A DNA stretch of 64,000 nt from Priestia iocasae (GCF_016909075.1 NZ_JAFBFC010000003.1:434001-498000), one strand, 5' to 3'. Counted from the stretch's first letter, positions 27,703 to 36,607 are shown. The notes: a model not told the origin generated them from the letters alone. Numbers and translations: made by a program.

Positions 27703-29986
27703 TGCTGTTCACCTTGCGTAATGACTTTAATAATTGAATCGCATCTGCCTTTGAAGTGTCACCACTTGCTTCTGTTCCGACACACGATGGACAACCATCT
27801 TCACAGATACAAGTTGTAATTAGCTTGTATACCTCATCCAAAATACTACTCATTTGTTCATACACTTTGTCGCTGAGTCCAATACCTCCTGGATAACGAT
27901 CATATAAAAAGATGGTGGGCTCTTCATTGTGAATTGCTTTTACTTGTGGAACGACATGTAAATCAGACGGATCACACATCACTCGTAATGGTGCAATTGA
28001 TTGAAGAGCGTTGGCTACTGCAATTAACGCTTGTTCTAACCGCTCTTCTGTCATACTTTCCATCTTACTTCGTGAAAAACTAAGCCAAACAGCGTTTGTG
28101 TGAAGCTCTTCTTCTGGTAAATGGATAGGACCTGAACCAATGTTTTCGTGTGTTTCAAATTTGATTTTTTTAAAAATCGTCGCCATCGCCGTGACCATCA
28201 CATCACCATAACCAATATCGTATTCAAGCTCTTGTTTCTCTTTATCTGCTTCTAACACTTTTAAGTTTACTGCTAAATTGGCATCGGTAAAATAATCCAC
28301 ATCCACTTCACGCACGTATGCCTTTTTCTCATCCCAATCAAGATATTCGACCTGGTACTGAATGCCTTGGTGTAAATAAATCGCTTCATCATGAAGTAAC
28401 GTCATTGCACTAAAGCGATCCATTTCTCCAATGACTTTTACATTCGCTACATCCGACTGATCAATAATAATCACATTTTCTTGAGAAGCAGATCGGAGGC
28501 TAATGTTGTGAGCAGGAAACGAATCACTCATCCAATACCACTTTTCACCACTCATATGAAGAACGCGTTCTTCCGTTAAAAATTCGAGCACCTCCTCAAT
28601 GTCAACACCATCAAACGTCTCTCCTTGCTTAAAAGGCAATTCATACGATGCACATTTCAAATGATCGACTAAAATCACTAAATTGTTAGGGTTAATGCGC
28701 GCCGTTTCTGGATTTCGACTAAAGAAATAGTCAGGATGTTGAATCATATATTGATCAAGGGGACTTGAGCTTGCTACCATTACAATAACCGCCTCACCAT
28801 GCCGTCTTCCTGCACGTCCTGCCTGCTGCCACGCACTTGCCACAGTCCCTGGATAGCCAGTCATAATGCATACTTGTAGCTGGCCAATATCAACGCCTAG
28901 CTCTAGCGCATTTGTACTAACTACTCCATAAATATCACCTGTTCGCAACCCTTTTTCAATTTCACGACGCTGCTGTGGCAAATAACCACCTCGATAACCT
29001 CGAATAGACTTTGCTTGTAGCTCGTTTTTCACAAGTTCTTGTAGGTACGTTAAAATGATTTCAACACGGACTCTACTCCGTGCAAATACGATAGTTTGAA
29101 TTTTATTTTTAAGAAACTCACTTGCTAAATTTCGCACCTCTAATGTCGCACTTCTTCGGATATTCAACGGTTTATTAACGATAGGCGGATTATAAAAAAC
29201 AAAATGCTTTTTACCCGCTGGCGCTCCATTATTATCAACTAATACTACCTTTTCTCCCGTTAATTCCTCGGCAAGCTCTTTTGGGTTTGCAATAGTGGCC
29301 GATGTACAAATAAACGTTGGTTCGCTTCCATAGTAGCGGCAAATCCTTTTTAAACGTCGAATTACATTTGCTACATGGCTGCCAAATACTCCTCGATACG
29401 TATGTAGTTCATCAATGACAATGTACTTTAAGTTTTCAAACAGCGACACCCACTTTGTGTGATGTGGCAAAATAGCTGAATGAAGCATGTCTGGATTTGT
29501 CATGACAACGTGACCAGCTTTTCGCACTTTTTGACGAATGTTTGCTGGGGTATCTCCATCATACGTGTAACTGTTAATCGCTACGCCCATTTCATCAATG
29601 ATTTCATTTAGTTCACTCTTTTGATCTTGCGCTAGTGCTTTTGTCGGAAATAAATAGAGTGCACGTGACTGCTCATTTTCAATAATGCTTTGTAGCACCG
29701 GTAAGTTATAGCAAAGCGTTTTACCTGACGCTGTTGGTGTAACAGCGACGAAACTTTGTCTCGTATAAGCTAATTCAAATGCTGTTTGTTGATGTGTATA
29801 AAGAGAAGCAATGCCTCTTTTTTCAAGCGCTTTTTTTAACTTTTCATGAATAAAAGAAGGAAAAGGTGCTGTTTTTGCTTCCTTCTCATCAATGGTATGC
29901 CAATGAACAATGTTATCTCGGTACTGTTCTTGTTCGTTTAGTATGTTTATCACTTCTTGTAAGCTTTTTCTTACTTTCATCTTCAT
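27686..29986 (-). CDS. mrfA: Mitomycin repair helicase MrfA (YprA)
   Basis: A 766-residue superfamily 2 DEAD/DEAH-type helicase. Motif I is TPTASGKTLCYN near residue 83, motif II DELH, motif III CTSATIANP, and motif VI QQAGRAGRRH. The C-terminal MZB domain holds four metal-binding cysteines (CICEDGCPSC). MrfA is a 3' to 5' DNA helicase that works with MrfB on interstrand crosslinks and monoadducts. Start is either ATG 29986 or ATG 29980; both have AGG-rich sequence nearby. Confidence 0.9.
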   Translation of the reverse strand: MKMKVRKSLQEVINILNEQEQYRDNIVHWHTIDEKEAKTAPFPSFIHEKLKKALEKRGIASLYTHQQTAFELAYTRQSFVAVTPTASGKTLCYNLPVLQSIIENEQSRALYLFPTKALAQDQKSELNEIIDEMGVAINSYTYDGDTPANIRQKVRKAGHVVMTNPDMLHSAILPHHTKWVSLFENLKYIVIDELHTYRGVFGSHVANVIRRLKRICRYYGSEPTFICTSATIANPKELAEELTGEKVVLVDNNGAPAGKKHFVFYNPPIVNKPLNIRRSATLEVRNLASEFLKNKIQTIVFARSRVRVEIILTYLQELVKNELQAKSIRGYRGGYLPQQRREIEKGLRTGDIYGVVSTNALELGVDIGQLQVCIMTGYPGTVASAWQQAGRAGRRHGEAVIVMVASSSPLDQYMIQHPDYFFSRNPETARINPNNLVILVDHLKCASYELPFKQGETFDGVDIEEVLEFLTEERVLHMSGEKWYWMSDSFPAHNISLRSASQENVIIIDQSDVANVKVIGEMDRFSAMTLLHDEAIYLHQGIQYQVEYLDWDEKKAYVREVDVDYFTDANLAVNLKVLEADKEKQELEYDIGYGDVMVTAMATIFKKIKFETHENIGSGPIHLPEEELHTNAVWLSFSRSKMESMTEERLEQALIAVANALQSIAPLRVMCDPSDLHVVPQVKAIHNEEPTIFLYDRYPGGIGLSDKVYEQMSSILDEVYKLITTCICEDGCPSCVGTEASGDTSKADAIQLLKSLRKVNSNGDEK

Positions 29987-30096
29987 CACCTACTTCCTAT
30001 TTTAACGAAGAACGGCTCATTTCACTAGAACCTCCTCTTACTTATTAGCATGTTTTTTGCATAATTGGATACTGTAACAACTAGGAGGTGTAGTGA

Positions 30097-30348
30097 ATGG
30101 CAAACCCGTATTTATGCCCCAGCTGCAAAACAAATCGCACACGCTTTAACGTCATTGAACAAAAAGCAACATCTGTAAAAATTGATCCGAAGACCGGTGA
30201 TGTAACAGATACGTATACAAACGATAGCCTTGATCCTTTTCATACGCCATACCGTGGACCAGAGCGTCGCATTCAATGTGCAGCGTGTGGATTAATTGAA
30301 GATGAACAAATGTTTGTGAAACATGCAGAACATCATCGCTTATCTTAA
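30097..30348 (+). CDS. Small zinc-ribbon protein
   Basis: An 83-residue soluble protein with two CxxC knuckles, CPSC at residues 5-8 and CAAC near 67, forming a zinc ribbon interrupted by a loop of about 55 residues. Unknown function; similar short proteins occur in Bacillus. GGAGGTG is spaced 6 bases before the ATG. It reads away from mrfA and borders the accessory island. Confidence 0.6.
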   Translation: MANPYLCPSCKTNRTRFNVIEQKATSVKIDPKTGDVTDTYTNDSLDPFHTPYRGPERRIQCAACGLIEDEQMFVKHAEHHRLS

Positions 30349-30420
30349 AGAGAAGTAAGAAATCCGCCTTAACTGCTCTTGCAAGGAGCGAAACATCTTC
30401 GGCGAATGATTACTAAACAT

Positions 30421-30490
30421 CAGGGGCAAAGGATGCTGCGAGCTCTACTAAACAGACACTCTTTTCCCCTTTTAACGCAGCGCCTTTGTC
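30421..30490. repeat. Long hairpin related to the dispersed intergenic repeat, copy 3
   Basis: GGCAAAGGATGCTGCGAGCT matches the right end of copy 1 (GGTAAAGGATGTTGCGTGCT). TTTTCCCCTTTTAACGCAGC matches copy 1's TTTTCCCTATTTTAACTCAGC. The ends pair with each other (GCAAAGG/CCTTTG, GCTGCG/CGCAGC). It marks the left edge of the accessory island. Confidence 0.5.
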
Positions 30491-30491
30491 A

Positions 30492-31049
30492 CTAATTAAA
30501 CGCTTCCTCTACAATCACTTTTTTCATTTCACAAATGATACTTTTCTGCCTATCTACTTCCTTTAACATCCTGGCTATTTTATTTAGTTTGTTTATTGTT
30601 TCAGCTTGCTCCTCTATCTCTGGAAGCTGTAATGTCACATTCAGAAATTGGTCCTCATTTAAATATTTTCGATTAGTTGTCCCTACACTCGCATATTCAC
30701 ACATATTGATAAAACGATCCGTATTTACAAAATGATTAAACCAATGAATATTCACTTTTTTACTATTCACATTATAAGTCCAAAAATTCCCTGTTATAAT
30801 GGCGTCTTCTAATTCTTTCGTCACAATGCCAAATGCTCCGTATCTTGCATCAATCTTTGAAAGTAAAAATTGGTTTTCTTTTATACGAAACTGTCGCTTC
30901 GTTCCAATCTGTTTGCCGATTTTCTGATCTCTTAAAAAGACACCTTGTCCCTTTGTTTTTACTGTGACACGTTTGTACATGACATCATCTTCAACGAGTA
31001 CTAAATCTTTTACTTTCATCAACAAATCACCTACTTTAACCGTTCTCAT
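30492..31049 (-). CDS. Half-size type I specificity subunit (HsdS-like)
   Basis: A 185-residue protein with a single target recognition domain (core FLLSKIDARYGAFGIV, residues about 65-80) followed by one conserved coiled-coil spacer (EEQAETINKLNKIARMLKEV). Full HsdS has two such units in about 400 residues. Half subunits can dimerise and read a symmetric bipartite site. It overlaps hsdM by 14 bases behind GGGAGG. No HsdR lies nearby. It could be a natural half-S or a truncation; the absence of leftover sequence favours the former. Confidence 0.75.
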   Translation of the reverse strand: MRTVKVGDLLMKVKDLVLVEDDVMYKRVTVKTKGQGVFLRDQKIGKQIGTKRQFRIKENQFLLSKIDARYGAFGIVTKELEDAIITGNFWTYNVNSKKVNIHWFNHFVNTDRFINMCEYASVGTTNRKYLNEDQFLNVTLQLPEIEEQAETINKLNKIARMLKEVDRQKSIICEMKKVIVEEAFN

Positions 31050-32463
31050 CGTTTTTTTCCTCCCTTAGCTCCGCCATTAAGGTATGTACACGATGCATCG
31101 ACTGTTCAAGTTCAGTGACTAACTCAGTCATTTTATAGGTAACAACTTGAGGGTTCAATTGCTTAGGATGTTTGAAATCTAAGTTATAGCTTCGGTAAAA
31201 GATGTCCTGAACATTTACCTTCCAAGCATGCTCATTCTCTCTTCGATTACTCCACCATTCTGCTTCAATTTGAAAATCTGAATGATGTAATGGCTTTGTT
31301 TTTGAATAACTTTTTCTTCCGGCTGGCAATGGGTGTTGAAAGTACCAAACATCGGTTGTTGGGCACGTGTTATCAAAGAATAAAATATTGGTGGGGATAT
31401 CTGTATATGGTTCAAACACACCTTTTGGAAGTCGAACAATCGTGTGAAGGTTGAATTCCTCAATGAGCTTCTTTTTTATGTAGACCTTTGCTTTGTCACT
31501 ACCAAACAAAAAGTGATCTGGTAACACAACTGCTCCTTTGCCGTTCTCTTTTAGACGGCGCATAATTAATACCATAAATAAATCGACTGTTTCAGATGAT
31601 TGAAAGGAAGGTGGAAACTGTTCTTTAATTGTCTCGTTTTCAACTCCACCATAAGGAGGGTTCATTAAGATAACATCGAATTTCTCAGCTCTAGGCTCAT
31701 TGACAACATTGGCTCCTAATGAATTACAACGTATAATTTGCGGAGAATCAATGTTATGCAGCATAAGGTTTGTTACCGCTAACAAATAAGGGAACGGCTT
31801 TTTCTCAATGCCAAACACATATGGTGGTATCTCTCCTTTTTTACTTTGTACATACGTTAAAGCAGAGGTTAAAAAACCACCCGTTCCACATGCAAAATCA
31901 GCGATGGTATCCGACGCTTTTGGATTAATCATCTGCACAATAAAATCCGTCACAGCCCGAGGCGTATAAAATTCACCAGCGTTACCTGCCGATTGTAAAT
32001 CTTTGACGATGAGCTCATACATGTCATTAAAAAGATGTCGTTCATTATGTACGGTAAAGTCAATTTCATTTAAAATGTTGAGAACCTCTCGTAGCAACAC
32101 CCCACTGCGCATATGATTATGAGTATCTACAAAAACCTCTTTCACAATCCTTTTTCGTTGCTCAGTCGATTCGTTAACTTCAAGCGCTTTCAAAGTGGGA
32201 AACAAATGCTCATTGACGAAGTCTAGTAAACGATCTTCTGTTAACCATTCTCTTCCTTTATGAGTAAGAGCCCAGCTTCTCCATCTGCATTCTTCAGGAA
32301 TGATAGATTGAAATTGTTCATCCTGTGCTTCCCACATCAACTCTTTTGCATCATATATTTTTAGAAATAGCATCCATACTAATTGAGAGATTCGCTGTGC
32401 ATCGCCATCCACCCCTGCATCTTGACGCATCATAGTCTGCATTCTTCTTAAAGCTAGCTCCAT
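31036..32463 (-). CDS. Type I DNA methyltransferase subunit (HsdM-like, N6-adenine)
   Basis: A 475-residue N6-adenine methyltransferase. The N-terminal helical HsdM domain (QRISQLVWMLFLKIYDAKE) precedes the SAM motif ADFACGTGGFLTSAL and the catalytic NPPYGGVE. It works with the S subunit to methylate adenine at a bipartite site. ATG 32463 is chosen, with GGGGGGAG 8 bases upstream. With no restriction subunit in the window, it is an orphan modification enzyme or part of an incomplete system. Confidence 0.88.
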   Translation of the reverse strand: MELALRRMQTMMRQDAGVDGDAQRISQLVWMLFLKIYDAKELMWEAQDEQFQSIIPEECRWRSWALTHKGREWLTEDRLLDFVNEHLFPTLKALEVNESTEQRKRIVKEVFVDTHNHMRSGVLLREVLNILNEIDFTVHNERHLFNDMYELIVKDLQSAGNAGEFYTPRAVTDFIVQMINPKASDTIADFACGTGGFLTSALTYVQSKKGEIPPYVFGIEKKPFPYLLAVTNLMLHNIDSPQIIRCNSLGANVVNEPRAEKFDVILMNPPYGGVENETIKEQFPPSFQSSETVDLFMVLIMRRLKENGKGAVVLPDHFLFGSDKAKVYIKKKLIEEFNLHTIVRLPKGVFEPYTDIPTNILFFDNTCPTTDVWYFQHPLPAGRKSYSKTKPLHHSDFQIEAEWWSNRRENEHAWKVNVQDIFYRSYNLDFKHPKQLNPQVVTYKMTELVTELEQSMHRVHTLMAELREEKNDENG

Positions 32464-32654
32464 CCTCACTTTCTCCCCCCTTGCTTCTCCTATCATTCAT
32501 CTCTATCTATCTACCTATTATAGAATGAATTCAAAATCTCCTTTAGGCTTATTTTACCATTTTTTACAATCGCATAAAAAAAGAAAAGTCACGTATGGTA
32601 AAATCTTGATGATTGGTTATTAAGACTTATTTTATATAAATGAGGTGTTACACT

Positions 32655-33017
32655 GTGTTTGATTCTTCACTCTCAACACTTTATTCAACGCTACAGCTAA
32701 AACAGGAACATCTGTCTCGTCTTTCAAAGGCAAACTATGAATTAGAACATATTTATGATGAATTCTATATGAATGTTGATTATTGTACAAACCCCAACCT
32801 TCCACCAAACTTATGGAATGGCAAAACAGCTAAAAGATTTGATACAGATCGAGATACCGAGATAAGAGCCAATTATGATCAAATCATGAATGTTCAGCTT
32901 ACTGCGACTATCAATTTGTTAAAAGCTGAAATTAGTAGTTTAAAAGCAGATATTGTTCATCTACATGAACGTATACAACGAGCTGAAGAAGAACAAATGA
33001 AGAAAAAGGAAGAATAA
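32655..33017 (+). CDS. LXG-associated small WXG-like protein (YwqH-like, DUF5082 type)
   Basis: A 120-residue helical protein with a Trp-x-Gly turn (LWNGKTAKRF) between an N-terminal and a long charged C-terminal coiled coil. Size, order and WxG-like turn match the YwqH/DUF5082 partners found before LXG toxins. Such partners bind the LXG domain and help targeting to the type VII secretion system. GTG 32655 with AGGTG 7 bases upstream is preferred over ATG 32640. Its stop overlaps the next start by one base. Confidence 0.7.
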   Translation: MFDSSLSTLYSTLQLKQEHLSRLSKANYELEHIYDEFYMNVDYCTNPNLPPNLWNGKTAKRFDTDRDTEIRANYDQIMNVQLTATINLLKAEISSLKADIVHLHERIQRAEEEQMKKKEE

Positions 33018-33295
33018 TGATGAGTAAACAAATCAAAGTAAACAATAGTGAAGTCGAAAAAGCATTAAGTAACTTACGAGCTTCTGTCGATAATCTTACA
33101 TATCACACAAACGCTACAACAATTGATTCGAATTTAGAAGTGTTGAATAAGCTCAGTGAATTGAATCAAAGTTTAGTAGAGTTATCTAAACGATACACGA
33201 CCCTGTTAACAGCTAGTATTGATGTGACTCAAACATCTATAACCTCACTAAAAGAGGCAGACCATACTATTTCTTCTTCAATAAAGTCACCTTAA
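33017..33295 (+). CDS. LXG-associated small helical partner (YwqI-like, DUF5344 type)
   Basis: A 92-residue, all-helical acidic protein of WXG100-like size without a Trp-x-Gly motif. It resembles YwqI/DUF5344 and the Lap-type partners that form a complex with the LXG N-terminus. The ATGATG start overlaps the upstream TAA. It ends 14 bases before the LXG gene. The operon position supports the role more than the sequence does. Confidence 0.65.
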   Translation: MMSKQIKVNNSEVEKALSNLRASVDNLTYHTNATTIDSNLEVLNKLSELNQSLVELSKRYTTLLTASIDVTQTSITSLKEADHTISSSIKSP

Positions 33296-33309
33296 GGAAG
33301 GGATTATAA

Positions 33310-34623
33310 ATGAAAGTATTAAAGGTTAGAGAGTTAACCACAAACCTTAATGACTCAATGAAAGCTATTCACTCTTATCAAACTCAACTGGATAACGTGA
33401 TTACGAATGTAAATGAATTTCTTTCTTTGGAAGATGCCTTTCAAGGAAAAGGAGCCGATGCACTAAAATCGTTCTTTCAAGAATGTCATGTACCTTTTTT
33501 AACTTATTATAATGAGTTTCTCATCACGTTCTATCAAACGTTAAAAAGCATTGAAGAAGCCTATCCGGCTGTAGAACCCGAAAACGATGGCGTTATTCAC
33601 ACTCATTACCTTGAGACAGAGTTACAACAAGATTTAACCAAGATTCAAAACATTACGGTGGAATTAACCGATGCTGCGAATGATACCATTAGCAAAATTA
33701 GTGACATCGTTCACTTATCACCGCTTAAAGATCGTGCTGTGTTAAAAGGAATCGAGCATGCGCGAAAAAATATAAAAGAGACCGTAGAAGATGTTGAACA
33801 ATTTGACGCAGAACAAAGCAAAGAACTACAAAACTTACAAACAACCGTAAGCGTCTTAACGAACTATGTAAAACAATGTGAAGACATGATTGTAATGAAC
33901 AGTGCGATAACTAACTCAGCTGTCAAGCAATTCAAGAAAACAGAAGCTTATCAGACTTTTAAGGACGAGCAGTCTAAATACCCTCTGCCGTTCATGTCAG
34001 AGCCGCGTGTCACAATGGATTGGAAAGCACCAGTTTCCTCTTTCGGTAATGGATTTGGCACGGTGACAGATGGAGCAGCTTTACTTAGTACCTCTTTTAA
34101 GGTCGTAAGAAACGGCACGACAATTAGTAAAGTTGGCGATCATCATGTTGTTAAAAGTGGGGAGTCTCTTGGTATAAAGAGTGCAAAATATCATGAAAAC
34201 TATATAAAATCTCAAGTCAAACTTGGCAATAACCTTAAAGTGGCGGAGTACGTCAGTCCTGTTGGTGCTGTAAAGTCCACCTTAAAAGGAAAAATCGGAT
34301 GGCTTGGAATTGGAGTTACGACTGTTGAAAACATAAATAGCAATGTTCAATCAAACGCGTCCACATCTAAAATAGTTGGTGATGCAGCGGTGGATGTTGG
34401 GTTAGGGGCCGTTTCTTTAGCTGGTGGGGCATTTGTAGTTGGGCTTGCAGGAGCTTTTAGCGCTCCTATAGTTGCAGCTGCAGCAGTTGGATTCCTCGCT
34501 TCCGTGTCTGCAACATATGCATTTGAAGGAATAAGATTTGGTAAAAGTGAAACAACCGTTTCTGATACTTTAAAAGAGAATGTTGAGAAAAGTTTTGATA
34601 GTTTAAAAGAATTACTTAAATAA
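33310..34623 (+). CDS. LXG-domain T7SS toxin with glycine-rich hydrophobic C-terminal domain
   Basis: A 437-residue LXG-type effector. Residues 1-210 are an all-helical LXG targeting domain beginning MKVLKVRELTTNLND and containing an AFQGKGADALKSFF turn. Residues about 235-340 are a linker and the start of the toxin domain. Residues 357-406 form a Gly/Ala-rich hydrophobic stretch (VGLGAVSLAGGAF and AAAAVGFLASVSA) like glycine-zipper membrane toxins. A charged tail of about 30 residues follows. No nuclease or NADase motif is seen. Membrane depolarisation, as for TspA of Staphylococcus aureus, is the inferred activity. AAGGAAGGG precedes the ATG. Confidence 0.75.
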   Translation: MKVLKVRELTTNLNDSMKAIHSYQTQLDNVITNVNEFLSLEDAFQGKGADALKSFFQECHVPFLTYYNEFLITFYQTLKSIEEAYPAVEPENDGVIHTHYLETELQQDLTKIQNITVELTDAANDTISKISDIVHLSPLKDRAVLKGIEHARKNIKETVEDVEQFDAEQSKELQNLQTTVSVLTNYVKQCEDMIVMNSAITNSAVKQFKKTEAYQTFKDEQSKYPLPFMSEPRVTMDWKAPVSSFGNGFGTVTDGAALLSTSFKVVRNGTTISKVGDHHVVKSGESLGIKSAKYHENYIKSQVKLGNNLKVAEYVSPVGAVKSTLKGKIGWLGIGVTTVENINSNVQSNASTSKIVGDAAVDVGLGAVSLAGGAFVVGLAGAFSAPIVAAAAVGFLASVSATYAFEGIRFGKSETTVSDTLKENVEKSFDSLKELLK

Positions 34624-34663
34624 CCTAAATTGAAAATTCTATTGCTAACAAGAGAGGTTTGAC

Positions 34664-35371
34664 ATGTTAAAAATAAACAAAGATTTGAAACCTAAACAAT
34701 TACCTATACACATATTAGCGCAACTACAACCATTACCAGTTAGCCAAATTAAAACGTTAGTCTTTGGTGCAGCTATTTTCCTTTTAGACTTACTTATTAT
34801 CGTACCTTTACTTGCTCCACCTATTAAACTATTCCTATATCTTACCTTACCTTTATTAGCCTTTATAAGCTTGTGGGCTTTGAGATTACTTGTAAAAAAT
34901 CCTATTCACACAGAAATGGAATCCATTTTATTTACAGGATGGTTAGGCGTAATTGGGGCATTTTGTTACTTTATGCTAGGGTTAAAATACTCCTACATGC
35001 TTGGCATTACATCACCCATTTATTATATTTTTTCTATTTTACTATTTATTGGAGCGAATTATTTATTTATTCGCCGCCAACTAAACCGATACGCTACACT
35101 TGAGCCCGAAGAAAGTAAGCAAACGCCTGCTTGGCATTATCAACTAGCTTCTGTCTCTGTTCCTGCTGGTTATATGGTTACTCACTACTTAATGGGGTTA
35201 TCAAATCAACTCGTACTGTCAGTTATGATGATGGTATACCTGATGTTGTCGACCTTTTATATGTTCTTAATGGCCAAATACTTTCACAAATATTTCTTTA
35301 TTAAAACTAACCGTCATCTCGTCATTCTTTCTAACGAAAACAGAAAAAAGAAACAGGCTAAGGAGGTGTAG
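34664..35371 (+). CDS. Polytopic membrane protein, candidate immunity protein, copy 1
   Basis: A 235-residue protein with a cytoplasmic N-terminus (MLKINKDLKPKQLPIHIL), about five to six transmembrane helices and a basic tail ending KKKQAKEV. It starts 40 bases after the LXG toxin. Integral membrane immunity proteins guard against membrane-acting LXG toxins, so this is the likely immunity factor. The second half (residues about 120-180) is nearly identical in protein and DNA to the paralogue at 35723-36430; the N-terminal helices differ. I recognise no named family. Confidence 0.6.
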   Translation: MLKINKDLKPKQLPIHILAQLQPLPVSQIKTLVFGAAIFLLDLLIIVPLLAPPIKLFLYLTLPLLAFISLWALRLLVKNPIHTEMESILFTGWLGVIGAFCYFMLGLKYSYMLGITSPIYYIFSILLFIGANYLFIRRQLNRYATLEPEESKQTPAWHYQLASVSVPAGYMVTHYLMGLSNQLVLSVMMMVYLMLSTFYMFLMAKYFHKYFFIKTNRHLVILSNENRKKKQAKEV

Positions 35372-35373
35372 TA

Positions 35374-35658
35374 ATGGACCATCTACTTCCAAATGGCTCT
35401 ATTCTACTATTACATGGTGGAAATAAAAAACTAATGATTCACGGAAGAAAGCAACTACTCGTTACGAACGAAGAAAACGAGCATCAGATGTATGATTATG
35501 TTGGCGTTCCTTATCCTGAAGGATACATTTCTCCTGAATACACGTACGTGTTTAATCACAACGATATTGCCAAAGTTATTTTTACAGGGTTTGTGAATGA
35601 AGAAGAAGTAGAATTCAAAGCATTTCTCACAGCAAATGAAACGAGCCAAGAATCTTAA
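35374..35658 (+). CDS. DUF4176 family protein
   Basis: A 94-residue soluble beta-rich protein with the DUF4176 pattern: LLPNGSILLLHGGNKKLMI, DYVGVPYPEGYISPEYTYVF, and NEEEVEF. DUF4176 proteins recur in LXG/T7SS toxin loci, where an accessory or chaperone role is suspected. It follows the membrane protein by two bases behind GGAGGTG. A decayed second copy follows the paralogous membrane gene. Confidence 0.8.
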   Translation: MDHLLPNGSILLLHGGNKKLMIHGRKQLLVTNEENEHQMYDYVGVPYPEGYISPEYTYVFNHNDIAKVIFTGFVNEEEVEFKAFLTANETSQES

Positions 35659-35674
35659 GCGTCTTGGCTCATTT
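35641..35674 (+). terminator. Terminator after the first immunity unit
   Basis: GAGCCAAGA pairs with TCTTGGCTC around a short loop at the DUF4176 stop, followed by ATTTG. It separates the toxin operon from the second unit. Confidence 0.6.
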
Positions 35675-35722
35675 GTTAAATAATCCCACAATATAACACA
35701 CTAGTCTAAAACGAGGACATAT

Positions 35723-36430
35723 ATGCTAAAAATAAATCCTAAAATTGAAGGAAAAGAGTTACCTTCGCACATACTTAATCAACTACAACCATTGCCTACC
35801 AATCAAGTACGTTATTTAATTTTCGGCTTAACTTTTTTACTATTAGACTTTATTATCTTATTACCTTTATTAGTGCCACCGATTCAATTATTTATCTATT
35901 TGACTTTACCATTTATTGTACTCATTAACTTGTGGGCACTTCGATTATTCATAAAGAAACCTGAAAATACAGAAATAGAATTCACATTATTTATAGGATG
36001 GCTCGGAGTTGTAGGATCTTTTTGTTATTTTATGTTAGCTCTAAAATACTCTTATATGCTTACGATTACATCGCCCATTTATTATATTTTTTCTATTCTA
36101 CTATTTATTGGAGCGAATTATTTATTTATTCGTCGTCAACTAAACCGATACGCTACACTTGAGCCCGAAGAAAGTAAACAAACGCCTGCTTGGCATTATC
36201 AACTAGCTTCTATCTCTGTTCCTGCTGGCTATGTTGTGGCTCACTACCTAATGGGACTATCAAATCAATTTGTACTTTCCGTTATGATGATGATTTTCTT
36301 ACTGTTTTCTGCTATTTACATATTTCTAATGGCCAAATACTTTCACAAATACTTCTTTATTAAAACTAACCGTCATCTCGTCACTCTTTCTAACGAAAAC
36401 AGAAAAAAGAAACACACTAAGGAGATGTAG
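35723..36430 (+). CDS. Polytopic membrane protein, candidate immunity protein, copy 2
   Basis: A 235-residue paralogue of the protein at 34664-35371, of identical length. Both contain PIYYIFSILLFIGANYLFIR and SKQTPAWHYQLAS, with almost the same DNA there, while the first 90 residues diverge strongly. That fits tandem duplication with one half diversified or converted. Upstream are GAGGACAT and a 64-base gap. It may protect against variant toxins of sibling strains. Confidence 0.6.
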   Translation: MLKINPKIEGKELPSHILNQLQPLPTNQVRYLIFGLTFLLLDFIILLPLLVPPIQLFIYLTLPFIVLINLWALRLFIKKPENTEIEFTLFIGWLGVVGSFCYFMLALKYSYMLTITSPIYYIFSILLFIGANYLFIRRQLNRYATLEPEESKQTPAWHYQLASISVPAGYVVAHYLMGLSNQFVLSVMMMIFLLFSAIYIFLMAKYFHKYFFIKTNRHLVTLSNENRKKKHTKEM

Positions 36431-36575
36431 TAAACGAACCATCTACTTCCAAATGGTACTATTATACTGTTACACATTGAAAATAAAAAACGAGTGATTC
36501 ACGGAAGAAAGCAATGACTCGTTACGAATGAACACAACAATCATCAAATGCATGAAAAAAACCAGCCAAGAGGTG
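36431..36575 (+). pseudogene. Decayed second copy of the DUF4176 gene
   Basis: Starting right after membrane copy 2, the DNA aligns with the beginning of the intact DUF4176 gene at 35374: CCATCTACTTCCAAATGG and ATTCACGGAAGAAAGCAA are shared. The ATG is lost (AACGAACC for ATGGACC), a TGA interrupts the frame after GRKQ, and the rest is deleted. A degraded terminator hairpin (CCAGCCAAGA) follows. Confidence 0.8.
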
Positions 36576-36607
36576 GAATCTTCTTGACTGGTTTCTTTCT
36601 GTTTTGC

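Noticed and set aside
30360-30420. Search for integrase, tRNA or attachment repeats at the island's left edge
   Set aside because: Nothing resembling tRNA, recombinase or direct repeats was found; only the long hairpin.
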